The notes under the pieces were generated by a model. It worked only from the letters and a program-made list of their open reading frames with translations. It was not told the origin of the DNA and ran no database searches. A stretch of 64,000 bases of DNA. Source: JACQHM01 sp964535215. Its GTDB lineage: Bacteria > Methylomirabilota > Methylomirabilia > Methylomirabilales > JACQHM01. Positions 41,142-49,208 of the stretch are shown one piece after another. Made by a program: the position numbers and the translations under genes. The DNA lies in assembly GCA_964535215.1 (NCBI GenBank), contig CAZHST010000016.1, forward strand, positions 7,458 to 71,457, given 5' to 3'. Every line of letters starts with the position of its first letter. Position 1 is the stretch's first letter.

Positions 41142-43271
41142 ATGACAGACGAGGTGGGGTCGAGCATCAAGAAGGTTTCCCTCCAGGTCGGGTCCGAGCT
41201 CCAGAACCTCTTCGGGCCGGCCGATGAGCACCGGAAGCTGATCGAGGAGGCCCTCCAGGTCAAACTCATGGCCCGGGATGGGGCCCTCACCATCACCGGC
41301 CCTGAGGAGAAGGTCACCACCGCCGAGCGGGTGATCACCCAGCTTCTGTCCATCCTGGAGCGGGGGGAGGCCATCACCGCCCAGGAGGTGAGGCTGACCC
41401 TCCGGCTTTTCGTGGAGAAGCAGGAGGAGGAGTTTCACAAGCTCCAGAGCGATTTCATCGAGGTCTCGCCCAAGAAGCGGCCTGTCCGTCCCAAGAGTCC
41501 CGGCCAGCGGCGGTACATCGAGGCGATCCGAAAGTACGATATCGTTCTAGGGATCGGCCCAGCCGGGACGGGAAAAACATATTTGGCGATGGCGATGGCC
41601 GTGAACGCCCTCCTGAAGCGACAGGTCAGCCGGATCATCTTAACCCGCCCGGCCGTCGAGGCGGGGGAGAAGCTGGGTTACCTCCCCGGCACCCTCTACG
41701 AGAAGATCAACCCCTATCTCCGCCCCCTCTACGATGCCCTCTACGACATGATTGAGGCCGATCGGGCCAACCGCCTGATCGAGCAGGGGACCATCGAGAT
41801 CGCCCCTCTGGCCTTCATGCGGGGCCGCGCGCAACCCGTGCACAGCAAGGTGCTGACCCCGCTGGGATGGCGGGAGATCGGGAGCCTCGAGGTAGGCGAC
41901 TGGGTCATCGGCTCAAACGGGCGCCCCACCCAGGTCTTAGGGATCTTTCCGCAGGGAAGAAAAGAGGTCTTCCGCGTTATCCTGACCGACGGCGCCTCTA
42001 CCCTGGCCTGCGCCGAACACCTCTGGGCAGTTTACACTCCCTGGGGCAAGAGGCGGAAGAGACCCCCGCGGGTCCTTGAAACCCGGGAGGTGATGGGTAG
42101 ACTAAGAATCGCCCACCAACATCGCTACGAACTGCCCTTGCTATCCGCTCCGGTAGAATTCCCCTTAAAGGATGTACCACTTGACCCCTATGCTTTGGGT
42201 CTCCTGCTCGGGGACGGGTGCCTGACGGGCAAGGCTACGCCCACCTTTGCCACCGCTGACGCTGAGCTGGCCAAAGCCCTGGAGCGGAGCCTCGAGGGAA
42301 TTCAGCTTGTGCGCAGGTCCGAGGTGGATTACGTGCTCCGGCACGTCCACGGCGGGCGGGGCGGGACCATCGTAGCCAACCCGGCGACCGAGACGCTTAG
42401 GGCTCTAGGCCTTTGGGGCACCTACTCGAACGCCAAGTTCATCCCAGAGGTCTACCTGTATAACAGTGCCGAGGTTAGGCTTTCAGTACTCCAGGGTCTC
42501 CTGGACAGCGACGGCGGCCCGGTGATCCAGGAGGGCCGCACCTGCCGTATCCAGTTCACCACCAGCTCATCCCAGCTTCGGGACGATGTGGTGTTCCTGG
42601 TTCGCTCGCTGGGGGGCGTGGCCTACTGGCGCATCCGGCGGACAGAGGATAAGAAGCCGGGCTGGATCAAAGGCCGAGAGGTTCCTCACAGGAGTGAGAG
42701 CTGGGTGTTGGACATCCGGCTCCCGGAGGGCATCCAGCCATTCCGCCTTAGCCGTAAGGCCGAGATTTACGAGAAGTTCGGCGGCGGCCGCCCGATGCGC
42801 TTCATTAAGGCCATCGAGCCCGCTGGGGTCGAGGAGACCGTTTGCATCCTTGTGGATGCCCCAGACCACCTGTACGTAACCGATGACTTCATCCTCACCC
42901 ACAATACTTTAAACGATGCCTTCATCATCCTGGATGAGGCCCAGAACACGACCTCGGAGCAGATGAAGATGTTCCTGACCCGCTTAGGGTTCGGATCGAA
43001 GGCGGTGATCACGGGGGACATCACCCAGGTGGATCTCCCGGCGGGGAAACTCTCGGGGCTCATCGAGGTCCGTCAGATCCTGAAGGACATCCCGGGGATC
43101 AAGTTCGTGCACCTCTCCGAGGAGGACGTGGTCCGGCACGAGCTGGTCTCGGCTATCATCCGGGCGTATGAGGCCTACCAGCAGGGTTCGGAGCAAAGGA
43201 GGGCTTCCGGTCTTCGACCCCCGAGGACCGATACCGCAGGGCAACCCGAGGACCCTGGGGCAGAGCCGTAG
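41142..43271 (+). CDS. phoH: PhoH family ATPase interrupted by an intein
   Basis: 709 residues as one frame. The extein halves (residues 1-229 and 589-709) join into a 350-residue PhoH protein: KH-like N-terminus, Walker A GIGPAGTGKTYLA, ILTRPAVEAGEKLGYLPG, PLAFMRGR joined to TLNDAFIILDEAQNTT (Walker B), then TGDITQVDLP and the C-terminal tail. PhoH proteins are RNA-linked ATPases usually next to ybeY, as here. The intein (residues 230-588) lies between Arg229 and Thr589, beside Walker B, so the ATPase is inactive until splicing. Residues 680-709 are an unconserved tail. Confidence 0.93.
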   Translation: MTDEVGSSIKKVSLQVGSELQNLFGPADEHRKLIEEALQVKLMARDGALTITGPEEKVTTAERVITQLLSILERGEAITAQEVRLTLRLFVEKQEEEFHKLQSDFIEVSPKKRPVRPKSPGQRRYIEAIRKYDIVLGIGPAGTGKTYLAMAMAVNALLKRQVSRIILTRPAVEAGEKLGYLPGTLYEKINPYLRPLYDALYDMIEADRANRLIEQGTIEIAPLAFMRGRAQPVHSKVLTPLGWREIGSLEVGDWVIGSNGRPTQVLGIFPQGRKEVFRVILTDGASTLACAEHLWAVYTPWGKRRKRPPRVLETREVMGRLRIAHQHRYELPLLSAPVEFPLKDVPLDPYALGLLLGDGCLTGKATPTFATADAELAKALERSLEGIQLVRRSEVDYVLRHVHGGRGGTIVANPATETLRALGLWGTYSNAKFIPEVYLYNSAEVRLSVLQGLLDSDGGPVIQEGRTCRIQFTTSSSQLRDDVVFLVRSLGGVAYWRIRRTEDKKPGWIKGREVPHRSESWVLDIRLPEGIQPFRLSRKAEIYEKFGGGRPMRFIKAIEPAGVEETVCILVDAPDHLYVTDDFILTHNTLNDAFIILDEAQNTTSEQMKMFLTRLGFGSKAVITGDITQVDLPAGKLSGLIEVRQILKDIPGIKFVHLSEEDVVRHELVSAIIRAYEAYQQGSEQRRASGLRPPRTDTAGQPEDPGAEP
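41829..42905 (+). mobile_element. Intein (class 3 type) with LAGLIDADG homing endonuclease inside phoH
   Basis: 359 residues. The first residue is Ala, not Cys or Ser. Block A reads SKVLTPLGWREIGSLEVGD. Block B is TDGASTLACAEHLWAVY, with the block-B His at 64 and Trp66 two residues later. Block F is ETVCILVDAPDHLYV with Cys339 at its fourth position; block G is ILTHN with Thr357, ending His358-Asn359 before +1 Thr. Trp, Cys and Thr in these places make the WCT triplet that defines class 3 inteins, where the F-block Cys forms a branched intermediate. LAGLIDADG helices are at 123-131 (LGLLLGDGC) and 221-230 (LQGLLDSDGG). Codon choice differs from the exteins. Confidence 0.9.
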
Positions 43272-43330
43272 GACCGACCTGCTCGCTCCCCTTTCCCTTT
43301 CTTCAAGGAGACGGTCCGGCACCCTTCATC

Positions 43331-43849
43331 ATGGGAATCTCCGTTCGAAACCTCCAGCGGAAGGTGAAGGTCGAGACGAAGCGTTTGAAGAAGGTGGGGG
43401 AGGGGGTCCTCCGCTCTTTGGGGCTGGAGGGGGCCGAGTGCGGCCTCCTCTTCGTTGATGACGGGCAGATCGCCTACCTGAACGAGGCGTACCTTGGCCG
43501 TAAGGGACCGACCGATGTCCTCAGCTTCCCCCTCGCCGAAATCAGGGGTCAGGGGTTAGGGGTTAGGGGTCGGAAGGGAAGGGTTAAAAATCGTCCTGTT
43601 TTAGACGTTAACCCCCGACCCCCGACCCCCGACCCCCGACCTCTGCTATTGGGGGATGTGGTGATCTCAACGGAGACGGCCAGACGACAGGCCCTGAAGC
43701 GGGGCCGACCTTTGGAGGTGGAGATGGCCCATCTGCTCATCCACGGGATCCTCCACCTCATTGGCTATGATCACGTCACCCCGGAGGAGCGGCGAAGGAT
43801 GCGCCGGTTGGAGAGGAGGTTCCTTTCTGCCTGCTTCCCCCAAGCCTAA
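43331..43849 (+). CDS. ybeY: Endoribonuclease YbeY with an in-frame repeat insertion
   Basis: 172 residues. The zinc triad motif HLLIHGILHLIGYDH (H3 signature) is near 138-152 and the N-terminal region VDDGQIAYLNEAYLGRKGPTDVLSFPLAE is typical. YbeY matures 16S rRNA and takes part in ribosome quality control. Residues about 71-104 (start IRGQGLGVRGRKG) are encoded by an iterated GC-rich array and have no counterpart in the family, where PLAE is followed within a few residues by LLGDVVIS. Position after phoH is conserved. Confidence 0.92.
   Translation: MGISVRNLQRKVKVETKRLKKVGEGVLRSLGLEGAECGLLFVDDGQIAYLNEAYLGRKGPTDVLSFPLAEIRGQGLGVRGRKGRVKNRPVLDVNPRPPTPDPRPLLLGDVVISTETARRQALKRGRPLEVEMAHLLIHGILHLIGYDHVTPEERRRMRRLERRFLSACFPQA
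43544..43641 (+). repeat. Iterated 7-base array with complementary arms inside ybeY
   Basis: Four AGGGGTY units (43544-43571) lie on the left and four ACCCCCG units (43611-43638) on the right, complementary except for one base per unit. A 39-base centre separates them. The strands could form a hairpin or, on the G-rich strand, stacked G tracts. The total insert length preserves the ybeY frame. Confidence 0.85.
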
Positions 43850-44531
43850 GAACGCCCGCTCCTGGCTCAGCCGCCTTCAGGTGGCCTTCGAAGGCATCCT
43901 CTATGCCGTGAAGGCCCAGCGGAGTGTCCGCTTCGTCTTCCTGGTGGCGTTCCTCCTGCTCGGGCTGGGCTTCTTCTTCCCCCTCTCCTCCTGGGAGCGC
44001 CTGCTCCTCTTCTTCGCCGTCGCGTTCCTCCTCTTCGCCGAGTTCGTGAACACGGCCCTGGAACTGGCGGTGGACCTGGCCTCCCCCGCCTACCACCCCT
44101 TGGCCAAAGGGGCCAAGGATGTCTCGGCCGCGGCGGCCTTCTTCGCCGCCGTGGTGGTGATCGTCACCGCCTATGGGACCCTTTTCCCCTTCCTGGCCCC
44201 TTCCCTCCAGCGGGGGATTGAATGGGCCAAGCAGCTCCCGCCGGTCGTGCCGCTGGTCATCTTTGTCCTCACGGGGCTCCTGGTGGTCGTTTTCACCCGC
44301 CTCCAGGGAAGCTTCACCGGAGGGGTGGTGAGCGGCCGGGCGGCCCTGGCCTTCGCCCTGGGGACCCTCCTCACCCTGGTGACCGAAAGCCCTCAGGTGA
44401 TGTTCTTTTCCTACGGCTTGGCCGCCCTCATCACCCCGTGGCCTCAGGACCCCCCCCGCCGGCTTCGGGTGCTCCTGGGAGGGGTCGCCGGGATCTCCGG
44501 GTCGGTCCTGGTGTTCCAGGTCTTCCGGTAG
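43767..44531 (+). CDS. Diacylglycerol kinase (DgkA) fused to a degenerate PAP2-like domain
   Basis: The DgkA part (to about residue 130) has three helices and the catalytic pattern LLFAEFVNTALELAVDL then HPLAKGAKDVSAAAAF, with the conserved Glu, Asn, His, Lys and Asp. The C-terminal part PLVIFVLTGLLVVVFTRLQG, then GGVVSGRAALAFALGTLL, resembles a PAP2 phosphatase membrane domain, but the motif that should read PSGH has SGR and the later SRxxxxxH motif is absent. It is therefore probably catalytically dead. The true start is uncertain: ATG 43767 overlaps ybeY by 83 bases; a CTG at 43827 with GGAGG 7 bases upstream fits family length better. Confidence 0.8.
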   Translation: MITSPRRSGEGCAGWRGGSFLPASPKPKNARSWLSRLQVAFEGILYAVKAQRSVRFVFLVAFLLLGLGFFFPLSSWERLLLFFAVAFLLFAEFVNTALELAVDLASPAYHPLAKGAKDVSAAAAFFAAVVVIVTAYGTLFPFLAPSLQRGIEWAKQLPPVVPLVIFVLTGLLVVVFTRLQGSFTGGVVSGRAALAFALGTLLTLVTESPQVMFFSYGLAALITPWPQDPPRRLRVLLGGVAGISGSVLVFQVFR

Positions 44532-44585
44532 CTGGCACAGACCATGCATAGCGCATCCAGGGCTCTTCTCCGGTGAGAGGGGATC

Positions 44586-45863
44586 ATGAACCCAAAGGGG
44601 TCTCAGGAATCCGCTGAGGAGCTGGCGAGGCTTCAGGAACAGGTCGGCAAGTACCGGATCCTCCTGGACATCGTCAGGGTGATGAGCGCTGAGACCAACC
44701 TGGACCGCCTCCTGGAGCTCATCATGCAGGAGGCGACCCGGGTCGTCGAGGCCGACCGGAGCACCCTCTTCCTCCTGGATCGGGAGAAGGGGGAGCTCTG
44801 GTCCAAGGTGGCCCAGGGCCTTGGAAAGCAGATGATCCGCCTGAAGGTCGGCTCCGGGATCGCCGGCTATGTGGCCGAGAAAGGGGAGAGCCTCAACATC
44901 CCCGATGCCTACCAGGATCCCCGGTTCAACCGGGAGACGGATGAGAGGACCGGCTACCGGACCCGGACGATCCTCTGCATGCCGGTTTACAATCGAGAGG
45001 AGGGGATCATCGGGGTCCTCCAGGTCCTGAACAAGAAGGGGGGGGTCTTCACCGAGGAGGACGAGGGGCTTCTGAAGATCCTCTGTGCGCAGGCGGCCAT
45101 CGCCCTGGAGAACGCCCAGCTCTACGAGAAGCTCCGGAGGGCCTATGAGGAGCTGAAGGAGCTGGATCAGATGAAGACGGACTTCCTGGCCAGCATCTCC
45201 CATGAGCTTAGGACCCCTCTGGCCCCCATCATCGGCTACGTCGAGCTCCTTCTCTCCGGGCATCCTGGGCCTTTAACGGCCAGGCAGCGGTCAGGCCTGG
45301 AGATCATCGCCGAGAGTGTCCAGCGTCTTAAGGGCCTGATCGAACAGCTCCTGGCCTTCGTCCAGCTCGGCCGGGGGGAGTTCACCCTCCATCTGACGGA
45401 GATCCCCATTGACCTCCTGCTCCAGGCCAAGGTGGAGGCCTTTCAGGGGAAGGCCAGGGCCAAAGGGTTGGCCCTTACCCTGGCCGTCCCTGCCGCGCTC
45501 CCCCGCGTGATCGCCGACCTGGGAGGGATTGCCCAGGTCCTGGACCTCCTCCTGGACAACGCCGTGAAGTTCACCCCGGAAGGCGGCCGTATCTGCCTGG
45601 CCGCCCGCCCCGTCACGGGGGAGGAGTTCGTGGAGATCAGCGTCTCGGATACCGGGATCGGGATCCCCGAGGACCAGCTGGAGAAGATCTTCCAGCACTT
45701 CTACCAGGTGGACAGCTCCGCCACCCGCCAGTACGGGGGCACCGGCCTGGGGCTTGCCCTGGCGAAGCGGATCGTCGAAGGTCACGGCTCCCGGATCCAG
45801 GTGGAGAGCCGGGTCGGGCAGGGCTCGACCTTCCGGTTCCTGTTGCGGACGGCCCCCTCCTGA
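44586..45863 (+). CDS. GAF-domain sensor histidine kinase
   Basis: 425 residues. A short coiled coil precedes a GAF domain (about 25-180; LDIVRVMSAETNLDRLLELIM, STLFLLDREKGELWS, GVLQVLNKKGGVFTEED). HisKA has the phospho-His in FLASISHELRTPLAP near 205, and HATPase has LLLDNAVKFTPEGG, VSDTGIGIPEDQ and GGTGLGLALAKRIV. No membrane segment. Its catalytic half closely resembles the hybrid kinase at 34480, suggesting related signalling. No response regulator is adjacent. Confidence 0.92.
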   Translation: MNPKGSQESAEELARLQEQVGKYRILLDIVRVMSAETNLDRLLELIMQEATRVVEADRSTLFLLDREKGELWSKVAQGLGKQMIRLKVGSGIAGYVAEKGESLNIPDAYQDPRFNRETDERTGYRTRTILCMPVYNREEGIIGVLQVLNKKGGVFTEEDEGLLKILCAQAAIALENAQLYEKLRRAYEELKELDQMKTDFLASISHELRTPLAPIIGYVELLLSGHPGPLTARQRSGLEIIAESVQRLKGLIEQLLAFVQLGRGEFTLHLTEIPIDLLLQAKVEAFQGKARAKGLALTLAVPAALPRVIADLGGIAQVLDLLLDNAVKFTPEGGRICLAARPVTGEEFVEISVSDTGIGIPEDQLEKIFQHFYQVDSSATRQYGGTGLGLALAKRIVEGHGSRIQVESRVGQGSTFRFLLRTAPS

Positions 45864-45890
45864 GGGGGGCTTCATGAGGGGCACGGCTCC

Positions 45891-46982
45891 ATGCCGACCT
45901 GGACCCTTGGCATCATCATCGGTTCCCTCCTTGTCGTTGCCCTGCTGGCCTATGGCCTGCTGAAGGTGCTGGCGGAGCTGAAGCACCTTCGGGCTGGAAG
46001 GGAGCCGGACCCGGCCGTCCTCCTCCTCCAGCGACAGCTCGAGGGCTTGAGGGACCAAACCCGGGCCAGCCTGGAGGGGCTCACCGCCCAGCTCAACCAG
46101 CGCCTCCAGGAAAGCACCGCCCTGCTCCAGCAGGTCCAGATGCACATCGGCGAGCGGCTGGATCGGGCGGCGCAGGTGGTCGGCGAGGTCCACGGCCGGC
46201 TGGGGAAGCTGGATGAGGCGACCCGGCGGATGCTGGAGCTGGGCCAGGACATCGCCGGCCTCCAGCAGATCCTCCAGCCCCCCCAGCTCCGGGGCGCCCT
46301 GGGGGAGACGATGCTGGAGCAACTGCTGGCCCAGATCCTTCCCAAAGAGCACTACATCATGCAATACACCTTCAAGAACCGGGAGCGGGTGGACGCCGTC
46401 ATCCGGATCGGCGACTGGCTTGTCCCGGTGGATGCCAAGTTCCCCCTGGAAGGGTTCCGGCGGATGCTGGATGAGGCCGACGAGGCCCGGCGGCAGGAGG
46501 CGAGGCGGAGCTTCGCCCGGGCCGTGAAGGCCCGGGTGGATGAGATCGCCGGCAAGTACATCCTCCCGGACGAGGGGACCTTCGACTTTGCCCTCATGTA
46601 CATCCCGGCGGAGAACGTGTACTATGAGGTCATCGTCAAGGATGAGCCGGGAGACTCCCTCGCCGCCTATGCCCTGAAGCGGAAGGTCATCCCGGTCTCC
46701 CCCTGTAGCTTCTACGCCTACCTCCAGGCCATCGTCCTGGGGTTGAAAGGCCTCCAGATCGAACGAAACGCCCAGGAGATCCTGGGGCTCCTGGGGCGCC
46801 TCACGGGGGACCTGCAGAGGTTTCGGGAATCCTTCGAGGTGATCGGACGGCATCTGACCCATGCGAAGAACCGGTACGACGAGGCGGCCTCGGCCCTGGC
46901 CCGATTCGAGGCCAGGCTGGAAGGGATCAGCCGCTATCCCGAGCGGCCGGCCCTGTCCGGCCAGGAGGACGCCCAAGCGTGA
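45891..46982 (+). CDS. rmuC: RmuC-family DNA recombination protein
   Basis: 363 residues. A single N-terminal membrane helix (LGIIIGSLLVVALLAYGLL) precedes a coiled coil with LNQRLQESTALLQQVQMHIGERLD and the RmuC nuclease-like core (GALGETMLEQLLAQILPKEHY, VDAVIRIGDWLVPVDAKFPLEGF, FALMYIPAENVYYEVI), in which Asp and Lys of VDAKF resemble a PD-(D/E)XK site. RmuC limits inversion at short repeats, a point of note in this repeat-rich window. It borders the CRISPR island. Confidence 0.92.
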   Translation: MPTWTLGIIIGSLLVVALLAYGLLKVLAELKHLRAGREPDPAVLLLQRQLEGLRDQTRASLEGLTAQLNQRLQESTALLQQVQMHIGERLDRAAQVVGEVHGRLGKLDEATRRMLELGQDIAGLQQILQPPQLRGALGETMLEQLLAQILPKEHYIMQYTFKNRERVDAVIRIGDWLVPVDAKFPLEGFRRMLDEADEARRQEARRSFARAVKARVDEIAGKYILPDEGTFDFALMYIPAENVYYEVIVKDEPGDSLAAYALKRKVIPVSPCSFYAYLQAIVLGLKGLQIERNAQEILGLLGRLTGDLQRFRESFEVIGRHLTHAKNRYDEAASALARFEARLEGISRYPERPALSGQEDAQA

Positions 46983-47029
46983 GCCTGCTTTAGATCCATC
47001 CGGGGTCGGGGCAGATAGCGGGGCCAGCG

Positions 47030-48175
47030 ATGGCACGGGAGCTGCTCGTGGTAGTGGTCGGCCTGACGCCCCAGGTCATCACCGAGGCCCTCTACGCCCT
47101 GACCCAGGTGCGGAAGCCGCCTGTCACCCTCAGCGAGATCGCCGTGATCACCACCCGTCCCGGCCGGGACCTGATCGAGGCGACGCTCCTCAAGCCGAGG
47201 GTCGGGCGCTTTCACACCTTCTGCCGGGACTACGGCATCCCGCCCGGAAGCATCCGCTTCGATGCCCGCTCCCTCCTGGTCGTCCCGGGTCCCGATGGCC
47301 GGCCCCTCGAAGACATCCGGACGGCCGAGGAAAGCACCGCCCTGGCCGACTTCATCGTCGGCTTCATCCGGGATTTAACCCGGGATCCTAGGGTCCGCCT
47401 CTACGGCTCCATCGCCGGGGGCCGGAAGACGATGGGCGTGGACCTGGCCCTCGCCTTCCAGCTCTACGGCCGTCCCGGCGACACCCTCTTCCACGTCCTC
47501 GTCTGGCCTCCCGAGCTGGAAGGGGAGGGGGGCTTCTTCTATCCTCCACCGGGAAAGAAGACCGTTAGGGTCAAGGGCCGGACGATCCGCGTCCAGGACA
47601 TCCGGGTGGACCTGGCCGAAATCCCCATCCTGTTCCTCCGGGAGAAGCTCCCGGTCCTGAAAGACGAGAAAGCCCTTACCTACACCGCCCTCATCCGCCA
47701 AAGCCAGGAAGAGCTGGCCCTCCTCCAGGCCCCGCCGAAACTCATCGTGGAGCCGGCTGATCGGAAGCTCAGGATCGGGGAGAAGGTCGTGCTCCTGTCG
47801 CCCTTGGAGATGGCCCTCTACCTCCTCCTGGCCCGCCGCCGGAAGGGGTGCCGTCCCAACTGTTCCGGCTGTTCCCGCTGCTTCCTCCCCCTTGAAGTCG
47901 TGAAGGACGAGGCCATGGTCAAGAGTCTCACCGCTCTCCTCGGAGAGCTGGGTGGACGGGCCTCCCAAGAGGAGCTTCCGGGATGGCAGAAGGCAGCGGA
48001 CCGGGAGGACCGCTTCTACCAGGTAAAAAGCCGGATCAACACGAAGCTCCATAGGGCCTTAGAGGGGGCGGGCTGGCAGGGCTTCTACCGGATCACCGCC
48101 CAACGGGGGGAGAGGAAGAAAGGGGAGACCTCCTACGGCCTCCCCCTGAATAAGCGCTTGATCACCATCCGGTAA
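47030..48175 (+). CDS. NE0113/TIGR02584-family CRISPR-associated CARF protein
   Basis: 381 residues. The N-terminus LLVVVVGLTPQVITEALYAL and the second strand-turn motif SIAGGRKTMGVDLALAFQLYG are the two cyclic-oligoadenylate-facing motifs of the NE0113 CARF family. The C-terminal half (about 225-381) looks like a winged-helix region with a cysteine cluster GCRPNCSGCSRC (CX3CX2CX2C), a probable zinc knot. No HEPN RX4-6H motif is evident. Such proteins are annotated as Csm6-type or ring-nuclease candidates; whether this one signals or degrades the messenger is open. It opens the CRISPR locus. Confidence 0.82.
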   Translation: MARELLVVVVGLTPQVITEALYALTQVRKPPVTLSEIAVITTRPGRDLIEATLLKPRVGRFHTFCRDYGIPPGSIRFDARSLLVVPGPDGRPLEDIRTAEESTALADFIVGFIRDLTRDPRVRLYGSIAGGRKTMGVDLALAFQLYGRPGDTLFHVLVWPPELEGEGGFFYPPPGKKTVRVKGRTIRVQDIRVDLAEIPILFLREKLPVLKDEKALTYTALIRQSQEELALLQAPPKLIVEPADRKLRIGEKVVLLSPLEMALYLLLARRRKGCRPNCSGCSRCFLPLEVVKDEAMVKSLTALLGELGGRASQEELPGWQKAADREDRFYQVKSRINTKLHRALEGAGWQGFYRITAQRGERKKGETSYGLPLNKRLITIR

Positions 48176-48181
48176 AGTCGG

Positions 48182-48201
48182 CAACCTTGCCGGCAAGGTT
48201 G
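48182..48201. promoter_or_regulatory. Perfect 20-base palindrome upstream of cas6
   Basis: CAACCTTGCC is followed directly by its exact inverse GGCAAGGTTG, with no spacer. It lies in the 78-base gap between the CARF gene and cas6. There is no T run after it, so an operator site is more likely than a terminator. Confidence 0.5.
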
Positions 48202-48253
48202 TTCCGGTTGCCAGGGAGGTGTTTCCGGCGTATCGTCAGGGGTGGAGGAAGCG

Positions 48254-49201
48254 ATGCTGGATCATTTCCGTGTGAGCCGGTTCCAGTTGACCCTTGAGGC
48301 AAAGGAGCCCCTTCGCCTGCCGGTCTACAAAGGCTCCACCTTCCGGGGCGGCTTCGGCCACGCCTTCAAAAAAGTCGCCTGCCCCCTCCGGTGCCGGGAA
48401 GCCTGTCAGATGCCGAAGGTCTGCGTCTACGCCTACGTCTTCGAGACCCCACCTCCCGAAGGGGCGGAGATGCTCAGGAAGTACCCCCATGCTCCCCATC
48501 CCTTCGTCATCGAACCGCCGCTGGATCCGCGGGAGCGTTACGAGCCCGGGGAGGAGCTTCAGGTGGGCCTCGTCTTAATCGGCCGGGCCTTGGACTTCCT
48601 CCCCTACTTTCTCTACACCTTCGACGAGCTGGGGCGGATCGGGATCGGCAAGGGGCGGGGGAAGTACACCCTCCGGGAGGTCAGGGTGAAGGGGGGAGAG
48701 GAACGGGTGATCTACAGGGGTGAGACAAAGGTGTTCCGGTCGGACTTCCCCGTCCTCACCGGTCGGAGCCTCCTCGACACCGCTTTCCCTGGTTCCAGGC
48801 TCTCCTTACGCTTTCTAACCCCGACCCGCTTACGGTACGAGGGACATCTCACCGACCGCCTCGAGTTCCACATCCTGATCCGAAACCTCCTCCGGCGGCT
48901 CTCCACCCTCTCCTACTTCCACTGCGGCACGCGGCTGGATCTCGATTTCAAAGGGCTCATCGAGCGGGCGGAGGGGATCCTGGTGGTGGAACAGGACCTG
49001 AAGTGGCTCGACTGGGAGCGCTACTCGATGAGGCAGGAGACGAGGATGAAGCTCGGCGGCTTCGTGGGGACGGTGACATTTAAGGGGGCACTTCGCGAAT
49101 TTTTGCCCTTCTTACGGTTGGGGGAGCTGACCCACGTGGGGAAAGGGACCACCTTTGGCCTTGGGCAATACCGGATTGTCAGCGGGAAGGGTGGGGGATA
49201 G
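48254..49201 (+). CDS. cas6: Cas6-type CRISPR RNA endoribonuclease (RAMP)
   Basis: 315 residues from ATG 48254 (GGAGG 5 bases upstream; a GTG at 48242 is also in frame). The PF10040-type Cas6 features are YKGSTFRGGFGHAFKK with a cysteine group in CPLRCREACQMPKVCVYAYVFE, FGLGRIGIGKGRG-like glycine loops in RIGIGKGRGKYTL, and the C-terminal glycine-rich RAMP motif HVGKGTTFGLGQYRI. Cas6 cuts the CRISPR transcript into crRNAs that Csm complexes take up. It sits before a MNT-HEPN gene and 2.4 kb from csm1. Confidence 0.9.
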   Translation: MLDHFRVSRFQLTLEAKEPLRLPVYKGSTFRGGFGHAFKKVACPLRCREACQMPKVCVYAYVFETPPPEGAEMLRKYPHAPHPFVIEPPLDPRERYEPGEELQVGLVLIGRALDFLPYFLYTFDELGRIGIGKGRGKYTLREVRVKGGEERVIYRGETKVFRSDFPVLTGRSLLDTAFPGSRLSLRFLTPTRLRYEGHLTDRLEFHILIRNLLRRLSTLSYFHCGTRLDLDFKGLIERAEGILVVEQDLKWLDWERYSMRQETRMKLGGFVGTVTFKGALREFLPFLRLGELTHVGKGTTFGLGQYRIVSGKGGG

Positions 49202-49208
49202 AAGTGCT

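Noticed and set aside
41142..43271. Possibility that the PhoH insert is a group I/II intron or a simple domain insertion
   Set aside because: The insert is translated through without stops, ends in His-Asn before Thr and has intein blocks A, B, F and G plus LAGLIDADG helices, which fits an intein and not an intron.
43776..45263. 495-codon minus-strand frame opposite dgkA and the GAF kinase
   Set aside because: Antisense shadow rich in Glu, Gly and His with no recognisable domain.
48182..48201. The palindrome before cas6 considered as a terminator
   Set aside because: No T tract follows on either strand, so it was kept only as a possible operator.
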